Origin: Bin95 sp965220855
GTDB lineage: Bacteria > Pseudomonadota > Alphaproteobacteria > Bin95
DNA: 64,000 bases
Assembly: GCA_965220855.1 (NCBI GenBank)
Contig: CBDCQY010000001.1
Coordinates: 1,736,001 to 1,800,000, forward strand
Direction: 5' to 3'
Of this stretch, positions 26,873 to 35,001 are shown in pieces. The notes beneath the pieces are model-generated. The model ran no database searches, had not been told where the DNA came from, and was given only the letters and a program-made list of their open reading frames with translations. The position numbers and the translations under genes are program-made. Every line of letters begins with the position of its first letter. Positions within the stretch are counted from its first letter, which is position 1.

Positions 26873-27748
26873 ATGACCGGTCCCTGGCGGAGCCTCCTGT
26901 TCGCGCCGGCGACGCACGCGCGGCGCGCCGAGAAGGTGTTTCTGGCGGGCGCGGATGTGGCGATCCTCGACCTGGAGGACGCCGTGGCGGTGGCCGAGAA
27001 GCCGGCGGCGCGGGCGCTCGCCGTGGCCGCGCTCCGGCGTCCGCGCGCCTGCAAGGGCTTCGTGCGCATCAATGCGGCGGAGACCGAATGGTGCTTCGAG
27101 GACCTGGAGGCGATCGTCGGACCGTGGCTGGACGGCGTGCTGCTGCCGAAGCTGGAGAGCGCCGCCACGCTGCAGACCATCGACTGGCTGCTGGCGCAGC
27201 TGGAGCGCAAGGCGGGGCTGGAGCCGGGGCGCATCGACCTCATGGCGATCATCGAGACGGGGCGGGGCGTTTCCGAGCTGAAGGAGATCGCCGCCGCGCC
27301 CTCGCGCCTCCGCCGGCTCTGCTTCGGCGCGGGCGACTATACGCTCGATATGGGGATGGGCTGGTCGCTGGAGGAGGCGGAGCTCGCCCCGGCGCGCGCC
27401 GCCATGGTGCTGGAATCGCGCTCGGGCGGGCTGGAGGCGCCCATCGACACGGTGTTCATCGAACTCCGGGAGACGGAGGCTTTCGACGCCTCGGCGGAAC
27501 GCGCCCGGACGCTCGGCTTCCAGGGCAAGCTCTGCATCCACCCGGACCAGGTGGGCGTCGTCAACGCCACCTTCACGCCGGACGAAGCCGAGCGCGCCCG
27601 CGCCCGCCGCATCGTCGAGGCCTTCGAGCAAGCCGAACGCGCCGGCTCCGCCTCCATCCAGGTCGATGGCTACTTCGTCGATTACCCCATCGTCGAGAAA
27701 GCCCGCCGCACCCTGGCCCTCGCCGACCTGATCGACGCTCAGGACTGA
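26873..27748 (+). CDS. CoA ester lyase (HpcH/HpaI, citrate-lyase-beta-like)
   Basis: The 291-residue TIM-barrel lyase belongs to the CitE/Mcl group (citramalyl-, malyl- or methylmalyl-CoA lyases and thioesterases). Hallmarks are RSLLFAPATHARRAEK at the N terminus, AILDLEDAVA near residue 29 (Mg-binding acidic), FVRINAAETEW with the catalytic-type arginine, MAIIETGRGV near residue 124 and CFGAGDYTLDMG near residue 150. The exact substrate cannot be told. The start ATG at 26873 was chosen since the upstream open frame is SDR shadow. Its 3' end overlaps the PIN-protein gene tail by ten bases (convergent). Confidence 0.9.
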   Translation: MTGPWRSLLFAPATHARRAEKVFLAGADVAILDLEDAVAVAEKPAARALAVAALRRPRACKGFVRINAAETEWCFEDLEAIVGPWLDGVLLPKLESAATLQTIDWLLAQLERKAGLEPGRIDLMAIIETGRGVSELKEIAAAPSRLRRLCFGAGDYTLDMGMGWSLEEAELAPARAAMVLESRSGGLEAPIDTVFIELRETEAFDASAERARTLGFQGKLCIHPDQVGVVNATFTPDEAERARARRIVEAFEQAERAGSASIQVDGYFVDYPIVEKARRTLALADLIDAQD

Positions 27749-28170
27749 GCGCGAGCGCAGGCGTCTTTCGTCAGCAAGTGGGCGTCACTGTGATTCCGGT
27801 AAATCGCACCGCCCACGATGCTGCGATCCTTGAAGTCGCGTCGAAGGGCCACGTCGTCTGTATATAGCAACCGGACCCTCGATACGATTGCAAGCGCCAA
27901 AATGTGCTCATCGTTTGAATGTATTGGACCCAACGATTCGGTATGACCTTGAATCTTCTTCCACGGAACCGATCGCGCCAGACCGGCCTGGACGAGCCTG
28001 TGCAGCCGCCTTTGGCTCCGGAAGTCTATATCCCTCTTGAATTGGCCACCCGTCGAATACACAATGCTGCCCCAGCCCTGCTCAAGCCAGTGATAAATCG
28101 GGGCAATATCGCCATGCTTCGGCTGCAACAGAAATCTGCCAAGCACATTGGCATCGACAATCATGCACAT
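27739..28170 (-). CDS. PIN-like domain protein, partner of the upstream AAA ATPase
   Basis: The 143-residue protein opens with M-I-V-D6-A-N-V, the first acidic motif of PIN-domain nucleases. Later come S-N-D87-E-H-I-L-A-L-A and L-Y-T-D105-D106-V-A-L, the usual positions of the last PIN acidics. The second conserved Glu (expected near residue 40-45, here STGGQFKRD) is not evident, so activity is uncertain. It starts ten bases after the ATPase stop with an AAGG-type site, so the two are almost certainly co-transcribed. Composition is lower in GC than flanking genes. A ribonuclease effector role is inference from the domain and partner. Confidence 0.7.
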   Translation of the reverse strand: MCMIVDANVLGRFLLQPKHGDIAPIYHWLEQGWGSIVYSTGGQFKRDIDFRSQRRLHRLVQAGLARSVPWKKIQGHTESLGPIHSNDEHILALAIVSRVRLLYTDDVALRRDFKDRSIVGGAIYRNHSDAHLLTKDACARAQS

Positions 28171-28180
28171 GTTCGCAGCC

Positions 28181-29467
28181 TTATTCGTCGAAGCCCAATA
28201 GGCTATCCGACTCCCTCAGGAAGAAGTCGCGATATCCGGGCGGCACATTCTCCATATTGCCATCGCTATCCAACTCGATATTGTGAATCTTGACAGAATT
28301 GCCAGCCGGCTCGAAATAGAGAATAGAAACATCTTTCGCCGCAAGATTTCCCCTTCTTACCTCAATGCGTGTGCGGTCGATAATGTAATCACTATGCGTT
28401 TCAATCATAAAGCTATTTCCATCATTACGAAATGATTGCGCAAATAACGTCGCTAATTCCGCCTGAGCGCGGGGATGGAGATGAACTTCCGGTTGCTGCA
28501 ATAAGAATTGTGTATGCTTTTTGCTGTGCATGCCTACAAGAATTGGCAGAACTTGGCTGACTCCATATCCAACATCCATTAAGTTAATAGCTGAATCCGA
28601 GTGTGCATAAACCTGCAACTCAAATGGATCGTGCACCCGCTGCCCTAAATTCCTAATTCCTACACCTGAAAATATACCGGACTTCTTCCCAAAATCCATA
28701 AGTTTTTTTTGCATGATCGCCCAATTTTTTTGATCAAATCGACTAAGAAACATCATTTGCATTGGCACATGGTCGCCTTGTGGTGACTCAGTTTGCTGCG
28801 TTGGATTATAGGTGCGCTTTGGTTCAGATCGCACAGGTCCAATAACAGAAATACTGGGCACGCTTGGAATAATATGATCATGAGGTATACTCTGCATAGC
28901 TTCATCTAACTCTTGATTGTTTTTGAATATTCTTGGATCGTCAAATACTGCGATCATTTGCAAATTGAACAGACACGAGTGAAAATTTCCTCTGAAATAC
29001 CCCATGTTCACCTCATTGCATTGTGTGACAATTATAACATTGCCCTGATTATACATCAATTTTAAAAATATGTCTTCGCCAAAATCATAAACCGCCTCCT
29101 GCAAAACTGGATGTAGTCCATCACTTGAAAATACACCCTTGAACCAATAAGGCCGCGAATTGCATTCGTCCTCAGAGGTTAATTTGGCTCCAATCTCAAA
29201 AGTAGGTGTAATATCTTCAGTTCTATTTGAAATGCGGGCAATGTCCGGAAATGTTCCCATCAAGAAGGGTTTTTTGTTGAAGTCTGGACTCCAGCTAGAC
29301 AGGCGATTTTCGTCGAACAGTTGGTGAAGTGCGTTATAACACCCAAGAAAAGTCGTCTTCCCGGTGCTGTTTTCGCCGACCAGGAGGGTGATCGGGCGCA
29401 GGCGGGCGCGTTGTTCGCCGGCGAAGCAGCGCACGTCGGTCAGCAGGAATTCTCGGGGCAGGGGCAT
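28181..29467 (-). CDS. AAA/ABC-type ATPase, OLD/RecF-like (DUF3696 group), putative defence ATPase
   Basis: The 428-residue product has Walker A G31-E-N-S-T-G-K-T38, an ABC-signature-like VGYGVSQVLPILVG near residue 295, Walker B LLQQPEVHLHPRAQ near residue 323 and the switch ETHSDYIIDRTR near residue 354. This order is typical of AAA_15/AAA_21 ATPases of the OLD, AbiL and PARIS type. No TOPRIM nuclease domain is present; the nuclease would be the downstream PIN protein. The first 40 codons are GC-rich like the chromosome, while the rest is strikingly AT-rich. The ATG has AGGAGA nine bases upstream. A role in phage defence is inference. Confidence 0.8.
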   Translation of the reverse strand: MPLPREFLLTDVRCFAGEQRARLRPITLLVGENSTGKTTFLGCYNALHQLFDENRLSSWSPDFNKKPFLMGTFPDIARISNRTEDITPTFEIGAKLTSEDECNSRPYWFKGVFSSDGLHPVLQEAVYDFGEDIFLKLMYNQGNVIIVTQCNEVNMGYFRGNFHSCLFNLQMIAVFDDPRIFKNNQELDEAMQSIPHDHIIPSVPSISVIGPVRSEPKRTYNPTQQTESPQGDHVPMQMMFLSRFDQKNWAIMQKKLMDFGKKSGIFSGVGIRNLGQRVHDPFELQVYAHSDSAINLMDVGYGVSQVLPILVGMHSKKHTQFLLQQPEVHLHPRAQAELATLFAQSFRNDGNSFMIETHSDYIIDRTRIEVRRGNLAAKDVSILYFEPAGNSVKIHNIELDSDGNMENVPPGYRDFFLRESDSLLGFDE

Positions 29468-29476
29468 GGGCGGGGT

Positions 29477-29494
29477 TCTCCTGCGCGCAATATA
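29477..29494 (-). promoter_or_regulatory. Ribosome-binding site and possible -10 of the ATPase gene
   Basis: On the minus strand a TATATT (29494-29489) precedes a good AGGAGA ribosome-binding site (29482-29477), nine bases before the ATPase ATG. This is the only AT-rich spot in the 49-base gap to the enoyl-CoA hydratase gene. No convincing -35 is seen, so read-through from the hyu operon is also possible. Confidence 0.35.
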
Positions 29495-29516
29495 CCACGG
29501 GTTCGTCGGCGGCGCG

Positions 29517-30305
29517 TCAGTCTTCCTTCAGCGCCCAGGGGGGCGGTTGCTTGGCCTGGAAGGCCTGGATGCCGGCCTGGGCGGCGGGGGCGCGGAGGAG
29601 GCGGGCGATGGTTCTGGCGGCGTCGTCCAGGGTCTCGGAGACCGGGCGGTCGGGGGTGGAGCGGATCAGGCGTTTGGCTTCCGCCACCGCCGCCGGTTCG
29701 CAGCGGCGGATGCGCTCGAGGGTCGCGTTCAGGGCTTCGTCGGTCTCGGCCTTGCCGGAGGTCAGGACATGGGCGAGGCCGTCGCGGGCGGCCTCGCGCC
29801 CGTTCAGGATCGCGCCGGTGACGACCAGGCGCCGCGTCCAGCCCTCGCCCATGCGGCGCACCACATGCGGGATCACCTGGGCCGGGATGAAGCCGCTCAG
29901 CGCCTCCGGCAGGCCGATGCGCGCCTGCTCCTCCACGATGACCGCATCCGAGCAGCAGGCCATGCCGAGGCCGCCGCCCGCGCACGCCCCCTCCACCACC
30001 GCGACGACGGCCTGCGGCAGCGCCTCCAGCGCCTCCAGCACATGGCCCATGCGCCGATAGGTGACGACCAGCGGGTCGGGGTCGGCCTCGGGCGGCAGCG
30101 CGCCCAGCATCGCCATGTCGCCGCCGGCGGAGAACTGCCCGCCCGCGCCCCGCAGCACGACCGCGCGCGCATCCGAGCCGGCGATCTCGCGAAACGCCGC
30201 CAGCAGCGCCTCCATCGTCTCCTCGGTCAGCGCATTGCGGCGCTCCGGCCGGGTGAGCGTCACATGAACCGCGAGGCCCCGGCGCTCGACCGCCACCGGA
30301 CTCAC
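29517..30305 (-). CDS. Enoyl-CoA hydratase/isomerase family protein
   Basis: The 262-residue crotonase-fold protein has an oxyanion-hole segment FSAGGDMAML near residue 67 and VEGACAGGGLGMACCSDA near residue 108. The G-L-P-E glutamate is present (ARIGLPEALSG), but the other catalytic Glu of classical hydratases (in GGGxEL) is replaced by glycine (GGGLGM). It may therefore be an isomerase or have another activity. It starts with GTG at 30305, whose GTGA overlaps the hyuB stop, so it is translationally coupled to hyuB. The frame is open upstream without meaning. Confidence 0.88.
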   Translation of the reverse strand: MSPVAVERRGLAVHVTLTRPERRNALTEETMEALLAAFREIAGSDARAVVLRGAGGQFSAGGDMAMLGALPPEADPDPLVVTYRRMGHVLEALEALPQAVVAVVEGACAGGGLGMACCSDAVIVEEQARIGLPEALSGFIPAQVIPHVVRRMGEGWTRRLVVTGAILNGREAARDGLAHVLTSGKAETDEALNATLERIRRCEPAAVAEAKRLIRSTPDRPVSETLDDAARTIARLLRAPAAQAGIQAFQAKQPPPWALKED

Positions 30306-31888
30306 GCCGGCGTCCCGTGCCCGCCGGCCCCGGGCGTCTCCACCAGCAGGCGCTCGCCCTCGCGCACGGTGACGCCGGCGGGCTTGGGCGCAAGCGGCGT
30401 CTCCTTGCCCCCGGCGTCCAGCAGCGCGAAGCGTCCGCGCCCGCCCGGCCCGCCGCCCGCCAGCCCCCAGGGCGCGTGCAGGAAGCGCTCGCCCGCGCCG
30501 TTGAACAGGCAATCGTGCCCCACCGGGCGCAGCACCCGGCAGAGGCCGCGCCCGCCCCGGAAGCGCCCCGCGCCGCCGGAGCCTTCCAGCAGGCCGTAGC
30601 GCTCCACCATCAGCGGATATTCGGTCTCGATCGCCTCGATCGGCAGGTTGGAGGTGTTGGTGATGCCGACCTGCACGCCGTCCTTGCCATGGCCGCCGGG
30701 CCAGCCGCCGGCCCCGCCGCCGAGCGTCTCCAGATAGAGATAGCCCTCGCCGGTGCGCGGATCGGTGCCGGAGAAGACGGCGGTGGTGTTGGCGCCATTG
30801 CCGGCGGCCGGCGCGCGGTCGGGCAGTGCGGGCGCGAGCGCGCCGAACACCACGTCGATGATGCGCTGGCAGGTGTGCGCGCGCGCCGCCACCGGCGCGG
30901 GGAAGACGGCGTTCAGCAGCGAGCCTCGGGGCGCGGCGATTTCCACGCAGTCGATCACCGCCTGATTGTTGGGCGCTTCGGGGTCGAGCAGCGCCTTGAG
31001 CGCGTAGGTGACCGCGGCGACGGTGGCGTTCAGCGTCACATTGATGTTGCCGGGCACCTGGTCCGCCGTGCCGGCGAAGTCGAAGCGCGTCCGCCCGCCC
31101 TGCTTTTCCACCGCGAGCGCGATCTGGATGTCGCGCGCCTCCAGCCCGTCATCGTCCATCGCGTCCCGGAACTCGTAGCGCCCGTCCGGAATGGCGGAAA
31201 GCCCCTCCGCCATGCGCGCCGCCGTGCGCTCGATCACGGCCTCGAAGGCGGCCAGCACGGTCTCCGCGCCATGCGCGCCGACCGTCTCCGCCATGCGGCG
31301 CACGCCCAGATTGCAGGCCGCCACCTGGGCGAAATAGTCCCCGCGCCGCTCCTTCGGCAGGCGCACATTCAGCAGGATCAGGTCGAACAATTCCTGTTGC
31401 AATTCGCCCCGGCGGAAGAGCTTGACCACCGGCACGCGCAGCCCTTCCTGGTAGATCTCCGACATGCCGCCCGCCATGGAGCCGGGCGCCATGCCGCCGA
31501 CATCGGCGTGATGGGCGATATTGCAGACCCAGGCGACGATGCGCCCCTCCGCGAACACCGGCGCGGCCATGTTGATGTCCGGCAGATGGGTGCCGCCGGC
31601 GGTGTGCGGGTCGTTGGCGATGACGATGTCGCCCTCGTCGATATCGTCCCCGTAGCGCGCCAGCAGGCATTCCATCAGCCCGCTCATCGAGGCGATATGG
31701 ATCGGCAGCGACTGCTCGGCCTGGGCGATCAGCCGCCCGCGCGCGTCCATGATCGCGGTCGAATGGTCGCGCCGCTCCTTGATGTTGGTGGAGTAGGCGC
31801 TCTTCATCAGCGCGGCGAAGGTCTCGTCGGTGATCGAGCGCAGCGCATTGGCCAGGATTTCGAGGCCGATGGGGTCGAGAGCGGTCAT
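30302..31888 (-). CDS. hyuB: Hydantoinase B/oxoprolinase family protein
   Basis: The 528-residue product is the B subunit of an ATP-dependent N-methylhydantoinase/5-oxoprolinase/acetone-carboxylase-type enzyme. The N terminus DPIGLEILANALRSITDE is the family start, and IANDPHTAGGTHLPDI near residue 90 and GGGAGGWPGGHGKDGVQ near residue 388 are characteristic. Its ATG overlaps the end of hyuA by four bases, as is usual for such pairs. The ring substrate (hydantoin, oxoproline or analogue) cannot be told from sequence. Confidence 0.93.
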   Translation of the reverse strand: MTALDPIGLEILANALRSITDETFAALMKSAYSTNIKERRDHSTAIMDARGRLIAQAEQSLPIHIASMSGLMECLLARYGDDIDEGDIVIANDPHTAGGTHLPDINMAAPVFAEGRIVAWVCNIAHHADVGGMAPGSMAGGMSEIYQEGLRVPVVKLFRRGELQQELFDLILLNVRLPKERRGDYFAQVAACNLGVRRMAETVGAHGAETVLAAFEAVIERTAARMAEGLSAIPDGRYEFRDAMDDDGLEARDIQIALAVEKQGGRTRFDFAGTADQVPGNINVTLNATVAAVTYALKALLDPEAPNNQAVIDCVEIAAPRGSLLNAVFPAPVAARAHTCQRIIDVVFGALAPALPDRAPAAGNGANTTAVFSGTDPRTGEGYLYLETLGGGAGGWPGGHGKDGVQVGITNTSNLPIEAIETEYPLMVERYGLLEGSGGAGRFRGGRGLCRVLRPVGHDCLFNGAGERFLHAPWGLAGGGPGGRGRFALLDAGGKETPLAPKPAGVTVREGERLLVETPGAGGHGTPA

Positions 31889-33932
31889 GCGGCGATCCGG
31901 ATCAGGAGATTGCCATGGGCGTCGGCCAGCGCCTCGTCGCCCGGATGGATGAGGATGGTGGTGTCGAGCTGCTCGACGACCGCCGGGCCGGCGAGGCGGC
32001 AGCCGGCGCCGAGCGCCGCGCGGTCGTAAACCGGCGTCTCGACGGACGCGCCGCCCTCGAAGCGCACCGGACGGCGCTCGCGCGCGGGCGGCGGCCCGTC
32101 GGCCGGCGGCAAAGGCGGTTCCGGGGCCTCCGCCTGGGGAATGCGGGCGGTCAGCCGGAAATTGACGATCTCCACCGCATCCTCCGGGTTGCGGAAGCCG
32201 TAGGCGCGCTCATGCGCGGCCATGAAGCGCTCATGCAGGTCGCCCGGCTCGTCCGGCAGGGCGACGGCGAGTTCGAAATTCTGCCCGACATGGCGCATGT
32301 CGAGGAAGCAGTCGGTCCGCCGGCGCCGGCCCGCGCCTTCGCGGGCGAACCAGCGCCCGGCCTCCTCCTCCAGGCGCGCGACGACGGCCCGGACCTCCGG
32401 CAGGGCCGCCCCGGTGAGCGCCATGCGCCGGCTGGCCGTGAAGGTCTCGCTCCGGTCCGAGACCAGCAGCCCCTCGGCGCAGACGATGCCGGGGGCGGGC
32501 GGCACCAGGATGCGCCGGATGCCGATGCCGGCGGCGACGCTGCGCGCATGAAGCGGCCGGCCCCGCCGAAGGCCGCCAGCGCCGCGCCGCGCGGGTCGTG
32601 GCCGCGCTCGACCGAGATGGTGCGGATGGCGCGCACCATGTTGGCGGCCACGATCTCCAGCACGCCCTCGGCGGTGCGCTCCACGGAGAGGCCGAGCCGG
32701 GCGGCGGCCGGCTCGAAGGCCGCGCGCGCCGCCCCGGCGTCGAGCCGCATGCCGCCGTCCAGCAGGCCGCGCGCGCTCAGCCGGCCGAGCAGGAGATTGG
32801 CGTCGGTCACCGTCGGCGCGCCGCCGCCCTTGCCGTAGCAGGCGGGGCCGGGGTCGGCGCCGGCGCTTTCGGGCCCCACCTTCAGCAGCCCGTCGCGGTC
32901 GAACCGGGCGATGGAGCCGCCGCCCGCCCCGATGGTGGCGATGTCGATCTGCGGCAGCCGGACGGGGAAGCCGGCCACCTCGCGCTCATAGGCGATGTCG
33001 GCCGCGCCGGCGCGCACCAGCGCCATGTCGGCGCTGGTGCCGCCCATGTCGAGCGTCACCAGGTCGCGCAGGCCGGCGCGGCCGGCGGCGTGGACCGCGC
33101 CCACCACGCCCGCCGCCGGGCCGGAAAGCGCGGTGCGCACCGGCACGGCGCGGGCGCGGGCGAGCGACATCAGCCCGCCGCTCGACTGGTTGACGCCGAG
33201 CGCCGCGCCCGGCGCGAGGCCGGCGAGGCCCGTCTGCAGCCGGCCGAGATAGCGGTCCATCACCGGCTGCAGAAAGGCGTTGAGCACGGTGGTGGAGAAG
33301 CGCTCGAACTCGCGGAACTCCGGCTGCACCTCGGAGGAGAGCGAGAGGCGCAATTCCGGCAGGGCGGCGCGGAGCGCGCGGGCCATGGCCTGCTCATGCG
33401 CGTCGTTCAGATAGGCGAACAGGAAGCAGATCGCGCAGGCTTCCGCGCCGCTTGCGCGCACCGCCTCTACCGCCGCCTCGATATCCGCCGCGCCCGGCGC
33501 CAGCACCGGCCGCCCGGCGGCGTCCATGCGCTCCGCCAGCTCGAAGCGCCGCTCCGGCGGGGCCAGCGGCTCGGGGGCGGTGCGGCGGAAATCGTACATG
33601 TGCGGGCGCATCTGGCGCCCGATCTCCAGCAGGTCGGCGAAACCGCGCGTGGTCACCAGCGCGACGCGCCCGCCGGCGCGCTGGATGAGCGCATTGGTGG
33701 CCACCGTCGTGCCATGCGCCAGCCGGGCCACGCGATCCAGCGCCACGCCCCGGCTCTCGGCCATCTCGGCCAGGCCCAGCAGGATCGCCCGGCTCGGATC
33801 GTCCGGCGTGGAAGGCCGCTTGAACGCCCGCCGCTCCCCGCTCGCGCCATCCACGGCCCAGAAATCGGTAAACGTCCCCCCGACATCCACACCGATGCGC
33901 CAGGAGGGTTTCAGGCGCTTCGAATCGGACAT
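31885..33932 (-). pseudogene. hyuA: Hydantoinase A/oxoprolinase subunit, disrupted by a one-base frameshift
   Basis: The N-terminal part reads normally: RIGVDVGGTFTDFWAVD (ATP-binding ASKHA start), AHGTTVATNALIQRAG, LDMGGTSADMALV and ISVERGHDPRGAALAAFGGAG. Then the frame breaks at about 32555. The missing part (PPAPGIVCAEGLLVSD to the end at 31885) is intact in another frame. Adding one C in the coding sequence after GCCGGC restores GPLHARSVAAGIGIRRILVP and a 682-residue protein of normal length. So this is either a recent inactivation or a sequencing or assembly error in a GC run. Start ATG at 33932 was preferred; 33953 is possible. Confidence 0.88.
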
Positions 33933-34059
33933 GACCGGCGCAATGGTCTGCAATCGGGCAAGGCTCTCTCACAGGGTGCAGGCTATTCGACTCCTGCGAC
34001 TGTAAAGGCCCATCGAGCCGCCGTCATCCCGCGTTGCCGCCCCCGCGCGCCGGCGCTCC

Positions 34060-34087
34060 TTGACAGTCGGGAGCCGCCATGGATGCT
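34060..34087 (+). promoter_or_regulatory. Possible promoter of the TIM-barrel isomerase gene
   Basis: A perfect -35-like TTGACA at 34060-34065 is followed after 16 bases by GATGCT (34082-34087), a weak -10. It lies in the 212-base gap between the divergent hyuA and isomerase genes, which otherwise shows no gene or clear structure. The weak -10 keeps confidence low. Confidence 0.35.
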
Positions 34088-34144
34088 CGCGGACATGGCG
34101 ACCGACATCGAAAGCGCGCGGGCGTCCTGCGGGGGCGGGAGGTG

Positions 34145-34999
34145 ATGCGCCGGCTGGAGGGACGGCTCGATCTCTGTTCGGTCAACACCGCGACGCTCGG
34201 CCACCGCTCTGCGATCGGGCGGGCGATCGACGCCGTGGCGGCGGCGGGATATGGCGGTATCGCGCCCTGGCGCCGCGACCTCGAAGACGGCGGCGCCCGG
34301 CGCGTCGCCCGCCAGCTCCGCGACGCCGGGCTCGGCGTTTCGGGCTTCTGCCGCTCCACCTTCATGCCCTCCGCCGACAGGCGGGAGTTCATGCGCCGGC
34401 TCGACGACAATCGCCGGGCGATGGACGATGCGGCGGTGCTGGGCGCGGCCTGCTTCATCGTCGTGCCGGGGTCGCTCGCGCCGGGCTCCAGGGACCTGGA
34501 GGGCGCGCGCGCCCAGGTGGCCGAGGCGGTCGCCCTGCTTCTCGACCATGCGCGCGCTTGCGGCGTGCGCCTCGCTCTCGAGCCGCTGCACCCGATGTAT
34601 GCGGCCGACCGCTCCTGCCTGAACACGCTGGCGCAGACCCTCGATCTTGCCGAGGCGCTCGAACCCGCCGCCGCCGCGCCTTTCCTTGGCGTCGCCGTCG
34701 ATGCCTATCATGTCTGGTGGGACCCGGCGCTGGCGGAGGGCGTCGCCCGGGCGGGGACGATGCGCCGGCTGTTCGCCTTCCATGTCTGCGACTGGCTGGT
34801 CCCGACCCGCGACCTGCTCACCGACCGGGGCATGATGGGCGACGGCGTCATCGACCTCGCCGGCCTGCGGCGCACGGTCGAGGCCGCCGGCTATGACGGC
34901 TTCGTCGAGGTCGAAATCTTCTCGGCGCTCGACTGGTGGCGGCGTCCCGAGGAGGAAGTGCTGCGGGTCGCGGCGGAGCGCCTCCGGACGGTCTGCTGA
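34145..34999 (+). CDS. Sugar phosphate isomerase/epimerase family (AP-endonuclease-2-like TIM barrel)
   Basis: The 284-residue TIM-barrel protein of the xylose-isomerase-like superfamily is like IolE/IolI or hydroxypyruvate isomerase. Metal-ligand-type residues can be placed in ALEPLHPMYAADRS (Glu), VAVDAYHVWWDP (Asp/His), FAFHVCDWL and GFVEVEIFS (Glu). ATG at 34145 has GGGAGG a few bases upstream and is preferred to the ATG at 34079. It converges on the DUF993 gene, with stops two bases apart. The exact sugar is unknown. Confidence 0.85.
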   Translation: MRRLEGRLDLCSVNTATLGHRSAIGRAIDAVAAAGYGGIAPWRRDLEDGGARRVARQLRDAGLGVSGFCRSTFMPSADRREFMRRLDDNRRAMDDAAVLGAACFIVVPGSLAPGSRDLEGARAQVAEAVALLLDHARACGVRLALEPLHPMYAADRSCLNTLAQTLDLAEALEPAAAAPFLGVAVDAYHVWWDPALAEGVARAGTMRRLFAFHVCDWLVPTRDLLTDRGMMGDGVIDLAGLRRTVEAAGYDGFVEVEIFSALDWWRRPEEEVLRVAAERLRTVC

Positions 35000-35001
35000 C
35001 G

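Noticed and set aside
31885..32505. A separate 206-residue gene between hyuB and hyuA
   Set aside because: It is the C-terminal part of HyuA displaced by a one-base frameshift; the apparent start codon is inside a conserved HyuA segment.
32545..32570. Programmed frameshift in hyuA
   Set aside because: No slippery heptamer or stimulatory element, and HyuA homologs are not frameshifted; deletion or sequence error is simpler.
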